A stretch of 34,002 nucleotides of DNA from assembly GCA_944320405.1 (NCBI GenBank), contig CALUHI010000014.1, positions 1 through 34,002 of the forward strand, read 5' to 3'. The notes below the pieces were generated by a model. The model ran no database searches. It was not told the origin of the DNA and saw nothing but the letters and a program-made list of their open reading frames with translations. The translations under genes and the position numbers were made by a program. Source of the stretch: an uncultured Eggerthellaceae bacterium. Lineage in GTDB: Bacteria; Actinomycetota; Coriobacteriia; Coriobacteriales; Eggerthellaceae. The stretch's first letter is position 1. Each line of letters begins with the position of its first letter. Of this stretch, positions 17,145-25,012 are shown piece after piece.

Positions 17145-17174
17145 ATAGGGGGCGCCACGACGGACGCCCCCTAT
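17145..17174. other. Perfect 10-bp stem-loop between two minus-strand genes
   Basis: ATAGGGGGCG (17145-17154) pairs with CGCCCCCTAT (17165-17174) around a 10-base loop, 24 bases past the stop of the peptidoglycan-binding gene. No U-run follows on either strand, so it is either an atypical terminator or an mRNA 3'-end stabiliser. Confidence 0.5.
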
Positions 17175-17198
17175 TCGTCACTGAGTTGAAAGATTGCC

Positions 17199-18095
17199 CT
17201 AGGAAAGGGCCGAGCAGATCGCATCGAGCAGCGTGATGGCGAAGTGCTGCGCCGAGCGCCCCTCGCCGGCGTCTTCCCACATGGTGCCCGGAAGCTCCAC
17301 CGCCAAGCGCGCAGGCTTCGTCGCGCGGGCCGCAGAAAGAGCAGACTTCAGGCGCAGAACCAGTGAATCATCGTCGGAATACGCCACACGCGGCGCGTTC
17401 TCGGCCGTTGGCTCGTCGGGCAGCACGATATGAACCATCAGCATGCGATCATCCGGTGCCGTCAGAAGGCTGTCTGCCGAAAGGATCTTCGAAGTGGGGC
17501 TGGTGGCAAGCGCCAGGTTGGACATGCGCGATGCCACGCTGCGGGTGAACTGGTCGGTGCCGAACAGGCACAGAGCGTTGTCCTCCAACACGGTCGCCGC
17601 GCGCGCGAACCCCAGATGGGCACCTTCGCGCATGGCTTCCTTCCCCTCCCACGAATGGTGGAGATTGCGCAGCGCCGCATACGTGTAGGCACCCGCAATG
17701 CCGTCGGAAGGAAGGCCCATGTTCATCTGGAACGTGCGCAGCGCATCTTCGGTGTAAGCGCCGAAGATGCCATCGTCGCCGCCGCAGGCAAAGCCGAGCG
17801 CGCCCAACGCGCGCTGCAGTTCGGCAACATCATTGCCATGGAAGTACGGCATGCGCAGGTACAGCGTGCGATCGCCCAGGCTGTACGACGCATCCACAAG
17901 CGCCGCCCACACCTTGTCGTCGACCTCCTCCACAGCAGGCAGGTCTTCCTGTTTGCAGAAGGCTGCGACCGCAGCGGCGGTGGCGTCGTCGAAGGTGCCC
18001 GTTACCGCATCGGAAGCAAGAAGCCCGATGGTTGCTAGGCGCTGCTGCACGTCCTCGACAGCTACTCCTGTGTCGTTTCGCTTGATCGTCTCCAT
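17199..18095 (-). CDS. Peptidoglycan-binding-domain protein
   Basis: 298 residues. Two PG_binding_1-like repeats occupy the N-terminal half: about 5-65 (GVAVEDVQQRLATIGLL, TGTFDDATAAAVAAFCKQ) and 82-145 (DVAELQRALGALGFACGGDD, GIFGAYTEDALRTFQMNMGL). The C-terminal half (about 150-298) matches no catalytic domain I recognise; it includes LMVHIVLPDEP and LAVELPGTMWED. There is no signal peptide, which is unusual for a wall-binding protein; it could act inside the cell, or the repeats could have another ligand. It lies 10 bases downstream of the prenyl synthase stop, read from the same strand, so the two are co-transcribed. Confidence 0.82.
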   Translation of the reverse strand: METIKRNDTGVAVEDVQQRLATIGLLASDAVTGTFDDATAAAVAAFCKQEDLPAVEEVDDKVWAALVDASYSLGDRTLYLRMPYFHGNDVAELQRALGALGFACGGDDGIFGAYTEDALRTFQMNMGLPSDGIAGAYTYAALRNLHHSWEGKEAMREGAHLGFARAATVLEDNALCLFGTDQFTRSVASRMSNLALATSPTSKILSADSLLTAPDDRMLMVHIVLPDEPTAENAPRVAYSDDDSLVLRLKSALSAARATKPARLAVELPGTMWEDAGEGRSAQHFAITLLDAICSALS

Positions 18096-18105
18096 GTGAA
18101 TGATC

Positions 18106-19152
18106 CTAACGCAGTCTCTTGACGAACCAGTCGGCCATCGAAATCAGCAGATCGCGCGCCTCGGACGGCGAAACCATGTCGACCAGGCGGTTCTTGGCGA
18201 TGCTCGTCAGGTTCTCGGCGTAGTTGCGGGCGTACTCGATGCTGCCTGCTTCCTCCATGATCTCAACAGCCTCGGCAAGAATCGCAGGGTCTTTCTCCTT
18301 GGAAGAGAGAATCTCGATTAGTCGCTCTCGCTTGGGGCTGTTCTGCAGCGCATGCACCACAACCAGCGTACGCTTGCCTTCGGTGATGTCGTTGCGGAAG
18401 TCTTTCTTCGTGCTTTCCTCGGTTCCCACCAAGTTCAGCAGGTCGTCTTGGATCTGGAAGGCAAGACCGGTGTCCAAACCGTAGTTGCGCAGCGCCTCGA
18501 TCTCGGATTCAGAGCCACCGCCGATGATGGCGCCTACCGCCAGCGGCACCGCGCCAGAATAGTGCGCGGTCTTGTGCGTAGCCATCACCAGGTAGTCCTC
18601 GGGCGTGATGTCATAGCGCCCATCGCGCGCCCAGCCGATGTCAAGCGCCTGACCCTCGATGGTGCGGCGAGTCATCTCGGTGAGCTCGGTGATCACGCGC
18701 ACCTTGGTGGCAGCGTCCAGGTTGTCGTCGTGCACGACGGTGCCGTTCACCAGGGAAAGGGCGAGATCGCCCATGTTGATGGCAAGTCCCATGCCTTCAG
18801 TCAGGTGCAGGCACGGCTCGCCACGACGCAGTTCGGCCTCGTCGGCGATGTCGTCATGGATGAGCGCTGCGGTATGGAAATGCTCGATGGCAGCGGCGGC
18901 ACTGGTCGCGCGCGCCATGTCGCCCCCAACGGCCAGGCAAGCGGCGAAGCAGATAAGCGGACGGTGGCGCTTCCCGCCGTTCTCGCTGTACTTCTTCAGG
19001 GGATCGTACAGGTAGCGGTCCATGTCGGGATGGGTGCCCGAAGGGATGTAGGCGTTCACCAGCTCTCCCACGCGCTCTGCATAGAAGCCCAGATATTCCT
19101 CGAACGAAGTGGGCGGGTTTTCAACCGCCGCGATGATCTCGTTGATGTTCAC
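18106..19152 (-). CDS. Trans-polyprenyl diphosphate synthase
   Basis: 348 residues. Head-to-tail condensation of isopentenyl diphosphate onto an allylic diphosphate, feeding quinone or other isoprenoid synthesis. The first Asp-rich motif is HDDIADEAELRR (Asp100, 101, 104) and the second is QIQDDLLNL. GGKRHRP binds isopentenyl diphosphate. Residues before the first motif are small (TAALI), which permits long chains, so a C30-C50 menaquinone side-chain enzyme is as likely as a geranylgeranyl synthase. The start is a GTG at 19152 with a GGGGGAG site; the longer frame upstream runs through the tRNA gene and is not coding. Confidence 0.92.
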   Translation of the reverse strand: MNINEIIAAVENPPTSFEEYLGFYAERVGELVNAYIPSGTHPDMDRYLYDPLKKYSENGGKRHRPLICFAACLAVGGDMARATSAAAAIEHFHTAALIHDDIADEAELRRGEPCLHLTEGMGLAINMGDLALSLVNGTVVHDDNLDAATKVRVITELTEMTRRTIEGQALDIGWARDGRYDITPEDYLVMATHKTAHYSGAVPLAVGAIIGGGSESEIEALRNYGLDTGLAFQIQDDLLNLVGTEESTKKDFRNDITEGKRTLVVVHALQNSPKRERLIEILSSKEKDPAILAEAVEIMEEAGSIEYARNYAENLTSIAKNRLVDMVSPSEARDLLISMADWFVKRLR

Positions 19153-19276
19153 GCTCTCGTCTCCCCCAAGCCTTCGGCATCGGTCGATCGAATGGATATT
19201 GTTATGCTCTGCATCAAGGGTTTTCCGGTTCGAGCCCCGCTGCAAACGCAACGGATTCCCTCTCAGAAAACCACTC

Positions 19277-19361
19277 TGGTAGGAGCGGTGGGACTCGAAC
19301 CCACAAGCCCGGAGGCGGAGGATTTTAAGTCCCCTGCGTCTGCCAATTCCGCCACGCTCCC
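19277..19361 (-). tRNA. tRNA-Leu (anticodon UAA)
   Basis: 85 bases including an encoded CCA. The acceptor stem GGGAGCG pairs with CGCTCCT (first pair G-U). The D-arm region is TGGCGGAATTGGCAGACGCA, the anticodon loop is CTTAAAA with anticodon TAA, a long class II variable arm is present, and the T-arm is GTGGGTTCGAGTCCCAC. It lies between the prenyl synthase and ppx genes, on the same strand. Confidence 0.97.
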
Positions 19362-19474
19362 CTGCACTGCAAGCAGCAACTGCATATGGTACCAAATCGG
19401 TGGCTCAGCAGTGCCGGCCCGCCCCGCAATGGAAGCAATTCCACGGCAGGTGCGCATCTTCGCAGGCTGCGCAA

Positions 19475-20449
19475 TTACGGCATCTCATCACGGGCGATCG
19501 CAAGTGCCACGCCCTGCAGGATGTCGGTTTCGCTGGCAGTGTAGGAGTCCACACCCGCAAGCGCAAGCACCTTCGACAAGATGGCGAACCCCGCAACGAT
19601 CACCGGCGCGCGGTCGGGATCAAGGCCGACTACCTGCCGACGCTGCGCAAGCGGAAGGGCCGCCAAGCGATCCCCTTCGGAAGAAAGTACCTCGGAGGAA
19701 ACCTCGTAGCCGTGCACTTTCGCCGAATCGTAGCGCTCCATAGCCTCGTGGACAGAGACAACGGTGGTCGCCGTGCCCGCCACCGCTATCAGGCGGCTCC
19801 ACGAGAATCCGTCAGCACGCAACTCGTTGAAATACGGCGCCATCTCGCATTCGACCCAGGCTTCCGCGCGCTGCAGCTCGTCGGCAGTAGGCGGATCTCC
19901 CTTCAGGAAGCGCTCGGTCATGCGCCGGCAGCCCACATTGAACGAACAGGAGCGGGACGGAGCTTGCCCCCCGCGGCCGGCGACGATCTCGGTAGAACCG
20001 CCGCCCACATCAACCACCAGCAAGTCTTCCCCCGAGAAATCCATCGACGCCCCGGAAAACGACAAGCGCGCCTCGGCTTCACCGGGAATGATGCGCAGCT
20101 CAACGCCCTCCTGCGCCAGACGGGCGATCAGCTCGTCTTTGTTGGCAGCGTCGCGCGCTGCAGATGTGGCAACCGCCACCACCGTCGAGGAAACGCCATT
20201 GGCATCGTCGATGCCTTGAAGCGTCGAGAGATAGCCGCCAATCGTCCGAGCGGCACGCTCGATGGCGTCCGCCGCAAGCCTCCCCGACGCATCGACGCCT
20301 TCGCCCAGGTTGACGATGGCGTACTCGCGACGAATCTCGGAAAGGGCACCGCACGCGTCAACGTCGGCAACCAGCATCCGGCACGTCACCGTGCCCAGGT
20401 CGATCACCGCATAGCGGCCGGCGCGGACGGCGGATGTGCCAGGCATCAT
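19475..20449 (-). CDS. Ppx/GppA family phosphatase
   Basis: 324 residues with the actin-like ATPase fold of exopolyphosphatase/pppGpp phosphohydrolase. Motifs: phosphate 1 AVIDLGTVTCRMLVAD, IPGEAEARLSFSGA, the catalytic-strand motif VVDVGGGSTEIV, and the adenosine-region GTATTVVSV. It is the short form without the C-terminal HD extension of E. coli Ppx, typical of actinobacterial enzymes. It degrades polyphosphate or pppGpp; which one cannot be told from sequence. Its start (tandem ATG codons) overlaps the stop of the FtsB/DivIC-like gene by four bases, so the two are translationally coupled. Confidence 0.93.
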   Translation of the reverse strand: MMPGTSAVRAGRYAVIDLGTVTCRMLVADVDACGALSEIRREYAIVNLGEGVDASGRLAADAIERAARTIGGYLSTLQGIDDANGVSSTVVAVATSAARDAANKDELIARLAQEGVELRIIPGEAEARLSFSGASMDFSGEDLLVVDVGGGSTEIVAGRGGQAPSRSCSFNVGCRRMTERFLKGDPPTADELQRAEAWVECEMAPYFNELRADGFSWSRLIAVAGTATTVVSVHEAMERYDSAKVHGYEVSSEVLSSEGDRLAALPLAQRRQVVGLDPDRAPVIVAGFAILSKVLALAGVDSYTASETDILQGVALAIARDEMP

Positions 20450-21429
20450 TCAACTCCGAAGATCGGATCAAGAATGCCGGAGTACCACGTGTCGGGAGGC
20501 TCCACGCTGCCTGCCGAAACGTTAGGCGGAATGGACGAACCTGTTGAGGAATCAGCCTCGACGCCCGACACGCTCACCGCAACTTCGCCTGCTTTCACCC
20601 AACCGAACTGGTCACGGGCAAGATCCTCCATGCCCGCGTCGGTGGAAAGCGCAGACACGCTGTCCTGCAGCGCCTCATCGCGCTGCTGCAAAGCGGCATA
20701 TTCGGCCTCGAGCGCAGCGTTCTCGCGCATCGCCGAATAGTAGCGCTGAGCCGGCTGGTACAAAAACACGCACACAAGCGCAAGGCACCCAAGCACGGCA
20801 GCCGCAATGCGCATCTTCGGACCGAACGAGAAATGGAGGCTACGGCGCGGACGTCTGCCTTCGGCTTCGGCAGCGGAAGCATCCTGCATGCGCGACGCGC
20901 GACGCTGGGATGCGCCCATCTCGCCTTTGTACACAGCAGCACGCGGGCCGCCTTCGCCAGCAGGCGCAGAGCCTTCGGTACCAAACACTTTGTCGGCCTT
21001 GCGCTTGGCAACAAGCTTGCGCAGCTTTTGCGCAGGCGTGGCCTTTTTCGTCTGTTCGTCGTCTTCGATCTCTTGAGCTTCCTGCCTCACCTGAGCGCGA
21101 CGCGCTTGCTCGGCGCGAAGCGCGCGTTCATCGGGACCGTCGTACCACGACGGAGCCTGGCGACGCTGCGACACGGAAGAAGAAACTGCGGCAGAACGCG
21201 CAGAGCGGGAAGAACGGGAAGAAACCGGCTGCACAGCAGCACGACCGCGACGCGAAGGAACGGAGAAACGAGCATCGGCGCCAGGGTCGAAAAACGCCAA
21301 AGGACGCTCCTCGACGGGCACATCCTGCGTGCGTCGGGAACGAGAACGAGCCGCACGGCTCGTGCGCTTTGCTTCGTCAAAGGAAACGATGGTTGCTGAA
21401 CGCGCCAACGGGAAACGCCCCTCCTGCAT
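20446..21429 (-). CDS. FtsB/DivIC-like septum formation initiator protein
   Basis: 327 residues. A long, basic, disordered cytoplasmic tail (1-200, rich in Arg, Ser, Ala) precedes one transmembrane helix (about 206-224), a coiled coil (228-262) and the family's closing motif ARDQFGWVKAGE. FtsB/DivIC proteins bind FtsL and FtsQ in the divisome. The tail is much longer than in E. coli FtsB (about 100 residues). The start is uncertain: the ATG at 21429 has no ribosome-binding site, whereas a TTG at 21408 (codon 8) sits 9 bases after AGGAGGGG. The gene order FtsB-like then ppx is common in actinobacteria. Confidence 0.9.
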   Translation of the reverse strand: MQEGRFPLARSATIVSFDEAKRTSRAARSRSRRTQDVPVEERPLAFFDPGADARFSVPSRRGRAAVQPVSSRSSRSARSAAVSSSVSQRRQAPSWYDGPDERALRAEQARRAQVRQEAQEIEDDEQTKKATPAQKLRKLVAKRKADKVFGTEGSAPAGEGGPRAAVYKGEMGASQRRASRMQDASAAEAEGRRPRRSLHFSFGPKMRIAAAVLGCLALVCVFLYQPAQRYYSAMRENAALEAEYAALQQRDEALQDSVSALSTDAGMEDLARDQFGWVKAGEVAVSVSGVEADSSTGSSIPPNVSAGSVEPPDTWYSGILDPIFGVE

Positions 21430-21488
21430 CGTAGTTCGGTTAGTGTTCGTGTAATGCCGGGTTAACGTCGTTTTTCATCAACCTAAAC

Positions 21489-21497
21489 AGAATAGCA
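21489..21497 (-). promoter_or_regulatory. Extended -10 promoter of the FtsB-like/ppx operon
   Basis: TGC-TATTCT on the minus strand (TATTCT 21489-21494, TGC 21495-21497), 60 bases upstream of the ATG and in the gap after the DtxR gene. No -35 match. Confidence 0.45.
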
Positions 21498-21533
21498 CAC
21501 AGACGTGGTGCCTTGCCGATTTCGCGGGGTCAT

Positions 21534-21908
21534 TCACTCAAGATTCAAGGACTTGATGTAGGCAGTCCATTTCTTGAACGATTCATCGCTGATGGCGTGC
21601 TCCATCATGCAGGCTTCCTCGTCGGCGGTCTCTTCGGGGATGCCGAGCACTTTGGTGAGGAACGTGAACAGCAGATGGTGGCGGTCGAGAACCGACCTTC
21701 CGTATTCGTAGCCAGCATCGGTCAGGGTGATGTCGCCGTAATAGGGCTGGTCAACAAGACCTTTTTCCTTCAGTGCATTGACGGCTTTGTTGACGGAGGC
21801 TTTGGAGACGCCCATCTTCGTGGCAACGTCAACGGATCGAATGGCTGACTCGGTGGTACCGCCCAACACAACGATGGCTTCCAAATAGTCCTCATGGGAT
21901 TTGGACAT
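21534..21908 (-). CDS. DtxR-family metal-dependent regulator (probably Fe2+)
   Basis: 124 residues from the ATG at 21908 (MSKSHEDYLEAI, the usual family start); a GTG 18 bases upstream is an alternative. N-terminal winged HTH (VATKMGVSKASVNKAVNALKE, YGDITLTDAG), then the dimerisation and metal-binding domain. There is no C-terminal SH3 domain, so the size is that of MntR. Metal ligands can be placed by comparison with MntR and DtxR: Asp7 and Glu10, the His in DRHHLL, and EACMMEH. In that last motif a Cys occupies the place of MntR Glu99 and matches Cys102 of DtxR (EACRWEH). This favours iron as co-repressor. The neighbouring feo genes and the AAGTTAAC operators fit. Confidence 0.92.
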   Translation of the reverse strand: MSKSHEDYLEAIVVLGGTTESAIRSVDVATKMGVSKASVNKAVNALKEKGLVDQPYYGDITLTDAGYEYGRSVLDRHHLLFTFLTKVLGIPEETADEEACMMEHAISDESFKKWTAYIKSLNLE

Positions 21909-22039
21909 CTTGTCCAAGGACCTCACCTCTTCCCTACCGGATGCTGCGCAAAAGGCGCGTATAGGTCATCGTATCACAGCGGCGCTTTCCTTGCGCTTTG
22001 CGCGCAAGCCGGCGATGCGGGACAAGTGCCAAAGCAAAC

Positions 22040-22081
22040 AAAAAAGTGCCGGCGAAGGTGAGGGGAGGAACCTTCGCCGGC
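22040..22081 (-). terminator. Strong intrinsic terminator of the small RNA
   Basis: GCCGGCGAAGG (22048-22058) pairs perfectly with CCTTCGCCGGC (22071-22081). On the minus strand the stem is followed by AC and six Ts (22045-22040). No gene stop lies just upstream, so it terminates the RNA that starts near 22178. Confidence 0.88.
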
Positions 22082-22178
22082 TTGGTTTGCGGTGATGAGG
22101 TCAGACGAGAGAGGAACCTTCACCGCCGTGTTATCGAAACACTTTGAGGGGGTTCGGCGGGTGGCGTCCCCGCCGACA
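22040..22178 (-). ncRNA. Candidate iron-regulated small RNA
   Basis: From a strong promoter at 22185-22213 to an intrinsic terminator at 22040-22081 there are about 139 nt without a credible reading frame. Predicted structure, read 5' to 3': stem TCGGCGGG/CCCGCCGA (22176-22154); a linker with CCCCCTC; stem GTGTT/AACAC (22142-22128); stem GCGGTGA/TCACCGC (22126-22089) with a 24-base loop containing TTCCTCTCTCGTC; terminator stem of 11 bp whose 12-base loop is TTCCTCCCCTCA. GAAGGTTCCTC occurs twice. C-rich segments that can pair with Shine-Dalgarno sequences are the hallmark of iron-sparing RNAs such as FsrA and IsrR. The alternative is a terminated leader of dtxR. Confidence 0.65.
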
Positions 22179-22184
22179 ACAGTT

Positions 22185-22213
22185 ATATTAGGTTAACTTT
22201 ACTCAACCGTCAA
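22185..22213 (-). promoter_or_regulatory. Promoter with an embedded DtxR-type iron box
   Basis: TTGACG (22208-22213) and TAATAT (22185-22190) on the minus strand, spaced by exactly 17 bases. The spacer carries TTAGGTTAACTTTACTCAA (plus strand 22188-22206), which starts like the DtxR/IdeR consensus TTAGGTTAG and contains the AAGTTAAC core seen upstream of feoA and feoB. A bound repressor would cover the -10 and the spacer. A second half-site-like CCTAGGTTTAC lies at 22222-22232. Confidence 0.75.
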
Positions 22214-22279
22214 TAAGTTTTCCTAGGTTTACAATTCCTCCACAACTGGAATTATGCATGAAAAACGCCCTGAAACGAA

Positions 22280-22318
22280 GGACGCCGAGGGTCTGGCTTT
22301 CAGACTCCCCCGGCGTCC
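22280..22318 (-). terminator. Terminator-like hairpin at the end of the feo operon
   Basis: GGACGCCG (22280-22287) pairs with CGGCGTCC (22311-22318), and inner bases extend the stem around GCTTT. It lies 26 bases past the stop of the Cys-rich small protein. On the minus strand it is followed by TTCGTTT and, 14 bases on, by GTTTTT. Confidence 0.65.
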
Positions 22319-22344
22319 GGGCAACCATTCTGCTGGGCTTGCGG

Positions 22345-22581
22345 CTATCCTTTGCTTGCTGCGTTGGCGGTGCGCTCCACATCGGCGATGAGCTTCTCAG
22401 CCGCAGCGCACGACGGGCATCCGCCCGAGCCTCCATGCGAAGGACAGCTGCTGCACGAATCGCAGCTACCACCCGAATCGCACAGCCCCCGCCCCACGAT
22501 GCGCCGAACCGCAAGAAAGACCAGCACAGCCAGAATCAGCAGCACGACCACCGTAGAAACATTCAAATCCAAAGGAGCCAT
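22345..22581 (-). CDS. FeoB-associated Cys-rich membrane protein
   Basis: 78 residues. One N-terminal membrane helix (about 7-27, VSTVVVLLILAVLVFLAVRR) is followed by a Cys-rich cytoplasmic segment (CDSGGSCDSCSSC, GGCPSC). This is the layout of the small FeoB-associated proteins (FeoC-like in position, distinct in fold) that follow feoB in many Gram-positive bacteria; a role in Fe2+ delivery or FeoB assembly is presumed. The start at 22581 is chosen because AAAGGG lies 6-7 bases upstream; an ATG five codons earlier lacks such a site. It follows feoB by 32 bases, in the same operon. Confidence 0.85.
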   Translation of the reverse strand: MAPLDLNVSTVVVLLILAVLVFLAVRRIVGRGLCDSGGSCDSCSSCPSHGGSGGCPSCAAAEKLIADVERTANAASKG

Positions 22582-22613
22582 CCCAAACCCTTTCATCTAT
22601 CATGCAAATCCTA

Positions 22614-24962
22614 CTACGCAGCGTTGGTCTCCATGACAGGCTTCTTCGCCTTCGCTGAATCGTCGTATTTCGGCATGGGACGGAACAGCTGGAAGAGCAT
22701 CGCGGCAAGGACGACGATGGCCACCACCGTCCAGAAGTTGAACTGCACATCACCGGTGACAAGCCCGCCGAACTGGAAGAACATGAGCCCGACGCACCAG
22801 GCGAACACGGTCATGTAGCCGATGGCGAACCAGGTCCACTTGGCGGATTCCATCTGGCGACGGATCGTGCCGATGGCGGCGAAGCACGGCGCGCACAGCA
22901 GGTTGAACGCGCAGAACGCCATGATTGCGGGAACCATGCCACCCATCATGCTGGCGAACATCGCCCACGTGGTGGGATCGGTCTCGCTGGCATCAAGGCT
23001 AGCCAGAATGCCCACCGTGGCAACGACGTTCTCCTTGGCAACCAGTCCGGTGATGGAGGTGACGGCGGCCTGCCAATCGCCAAAGCCCAGCGGCGCGAAG
23101 ATCCAGCCGATCGCGTTGCCCAGGCCGGCCATCAGGCTGTACTGGATGTAATCGGGCATCTCGGCGTCAAGCAGTCCGAACTGACCCTCGTACACGCCGA
23201 AGTTCATGAGGAACCAGATGACGATGGTGGACAGGAAGATGATCGTTCCCGCCTTCACCACGTAGCTCTTGATGCGTTCCCACGTGGACATGAGCACCGT
23301 GCGAACGGTAGGCAGATGGTAGGAAGGCAGCTCCATGACGAACGGCGAAGCCTCGCCGGCGAACATGCGCGTCTTCTTCAACATGATGCCCGACACGATG
23401 ATGGCGAGCACACCCAGGAAGTAGAACATCGGGGTGATCCACCAGGTACCCTCGGCGTCGGCGCCGGCGATCGCACCAAACACCAGCGCGATGATGGGCA
23501 TCTTCGCGCCACAGGGGATCATCGTGGTGGTCATGATGGTCATGCGACGGTCTTTTTCGTTCTCGATGGTCTTGGTGGCCATGACGGCAGGCACGCCGCA
23601 ACCCGACGCGATGAGCATGGGGATGAAGCTTTTGCCCGAAAGGCCGAAGCGACGGAAGATGCGGTCCATGATGAAGGCAACACGCGCCAAGTACCCGCAG
23701 CTTTCCAGGAATGCCAGCAGCAGGAACAAGATGATCATCTGCGGAATGAAGCCGATGACCGCGCCCACGCCGGCAACGATGCCGTCCACCACCAGGCTCT
23801 GAAGCCACGGTGCGGCGTTCACGGCCGTCAAAGCGTCGGAGACCACCGGGGTCAAACCGGGAATGAACAGGCCGAACTCAGACGGATCGGGCTCTTGCTC
23901 GGCAAGCTGGGCGGCAAGCGCCTCGTCGCCTGCTTCCTCAGCGGCGGCAAGCTCTTCCTCCCACGCGCCAACGGCCTCTTCGTATTCGGCGCCGCCCGTG
24001 TAGAGCCAGCCGTCGCCAGAGATGCCGTCATTTGCCCAGTCGGTCACCGGGCCCGTGCCGATGGTGATGGCGAGCCAGTACACAAACGCCATGACCACGA
24101 TGAAGATGGGAATGCCCAGCCAGCGGTTGGTGACCACGCGGTCGATCTTCTGCGTGGTGGTGAGCCCCTTGGCAGAGCGCTTCACGCAGGCGTCGGAGGC
24201 ATGTGCGATGGCACCGTAGCGCTCAGAGGTGACGATGCTTTCGATGTCGTCGTCGAACGATTCCTCCAGGCCAGAACGCACAGCCGCGATGGCCTCGAGG
24301 TCGGCAGCGGAGAGCTTCAGCGCATCGATGCTCTTCTGTTCGCCCTCCAGCGCCTTGATGGCGAACCAGCGGCGCACAGGGGCGGAAACCTTGTCGCCGA
24401 TGACATCGATGACCTTGCCGACGGCCTCTTCAACCGATGCGTCGAAACGCATCTTCGGCGCAGGCAGCGTACCGGCAGCGGCGATCTCACGCGCCTTCGC
24501 TACCAGCTCGTCGAGGCCCTTGCCCTTCAGCGCCGAGGTGGGCACCACCGGGCAGCCCAGCTGCTCGGAAAGCGCAGGGATGTCGATCTTGTCGCCGTTT
24601 TTCTCCACCAGGTCCATCATGTTGAGCGCAACCACCACCGGAACGCCCAGATCGACGATCTGCGTGGTCAGGTAGAGGTTGCGTTCGAGGTTGGTGGCGT
24701 CCACCAGGTTGATGACCGCATCCAGCTGCCCGTCCAAAAGCACGTCGCGCGTGACGACTTCCTCAGGCGAGTACGGGGAAAGCGAGTAGACGCCCGGCAG
24801 GTCGGTGATGACCACTTCCTTGTCGCGGGTGTAGCGGCCTTCCTTCTTCTCCACCGTAACACCCGGCCAGTTTCCCACGTATTGGTTGGCGCCGGTCATG
24901 CTGTTGAACATGGTCGTCTTGCCGCAGTTCGGGTTGCCGGCAAGGGCGATGCGCACTCCCAT
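22614..24962 (-). CDS. feoB: Ferrous iron transport protein B
   Basis: Fe2+ importer of the cytoplasmic membrane, 782 residues. The N-terminal G domain has G1 GNPNCGKT (9-16), G2 GVTVE (34-38), G3 DLPG (54-57) and G4 NMMD (114-117), then a helical GDI-like domain to about 270. The membrane domain has two Gate regions, with the conserved FIPMLIASGCGVPAVMATKT and MIPCGAKMPI. A charged Glu/Ala-rich stretch after the first helix (EYEEAVGAWEEELAAAEEAG) is an extracytoplasmic insertion. The ATG at 24962 follows GGAAGGAG. Upstream, between feoA and feoB, are a weak hairpin terminator and an iron box, so feoB may be controlled partly on its own. Confidence 0.97.
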   Translation of the reverse strand: MGVRIALAGNPNCGKTTMFNSMTGANQYVGNWPGVTVEKKEGRYTRDKEVVITDLPGVYSLSPYSPEEVVTRDVLLDGQLDAVINLVDATNLERNLYLTTQIVDLGVPVVVALNMMDLVEKNGDKIDIPALSEQLGCPVVPTSALKGKGLDELVAKAREIAAAGTLPAPKMRFDASVEEAVGKVIDVIGDKVSAPVRRWFAIKALEGEQKSIDALKLSAADLEAIAAVRSGLEESFDDDIESIVTSERYGAIAHASDACVKRSAKGLTTTQKIDRVVTNRWLGIPIFIVVMAFVYWLAITIGTGPVTDWANDGISGDGWLYTGGAEYEEAVGAWEEELAAAEEAGDEALAAQLAEQEPDPSEFGLFIPGLTPVVSDALTAVNAAPWLQSLVVDGIVAGVGAVIGFIPQMIILFLLLAFLESCGYLARVAFIMDRIFRRFGLSGKSFIPMLIASGCGVPAVMATKTIENEKDRRMTIMTTTMIPCGAKMPIIALVFGAIAGADAEGTWWITPMFYFLGVLAIIVSGIMLKKTRMFAGEASPFVMELPSYHLPTVRTVLMSTWERIKSYVVKAGTIIFLSTIVIWFLMNFGVYEGQFGLLDAEMPDYIQYSLMAGLGNAIGWIFAPLGFGDWQAAVTSITGLVAKENVVATVGILASLDASETDPTTWAMFASMMGGMVPAIMAFCAFNLLCAPCFAAIGTIRRQMESAKWTWFAIGYMTVFAWCVGLMFFQFGGLVTGDVQFNFWTVVAIVVLAAMLFQLFRPMPKYDDSAKAKKPVMETNAA

Positions 24963-24977
24963 CCTTTTCTCCTTCCT

Positions 24978-25001
24978 CTAAGTTAACTGTGACTAACTAA
25001 G
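24978..25001. promoter_or_regulatory. DtxR-type operator upstream of feoB
   Basis: CTAAGTTAACTG (24978-24989) followed by TGACTAACTAAG (24990-25001). The outer eight bases of the two halves are inverted repeats with one mismatch, and the AAGTTAAC core matches the other sites in this block. On the minus strand it lies 16 bases before the feoB ATG. A TTGATA hexamer at its upstream edge could be a -35. Confidence 0.65.
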
Positions 25002-25012
25002 TATCAAAAAGA

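Noticed and set aside
19215-19250. A GGTTCGAGCCCC string resembling a tRNA T-arm just beyond tRNA-Leu
   Set aside because: The flanking bases do not form the 5-bp T stem on either strand, and no acceptor or anticodon arm is present.
21909-22039. The whole 22178-21909 stretch as a riboswitch leader of dtxR
   Set aside because: I could not match it to a known metal riboswitch (no czcD/NiCo- or yybP-ykoY-like core), and the terminator lacks an evident competing antiterminator. A small RNA plus a separate dtxR promoter fits better, although a weak TACGAT at 21968-21973 is the only -10 candidate for dtxR.
23316-24986. A 556-codon plus-strand open frame opposite feoB
   Set aside because: His/Arg/Gly-rich mirror of feoB with no domain of its own.
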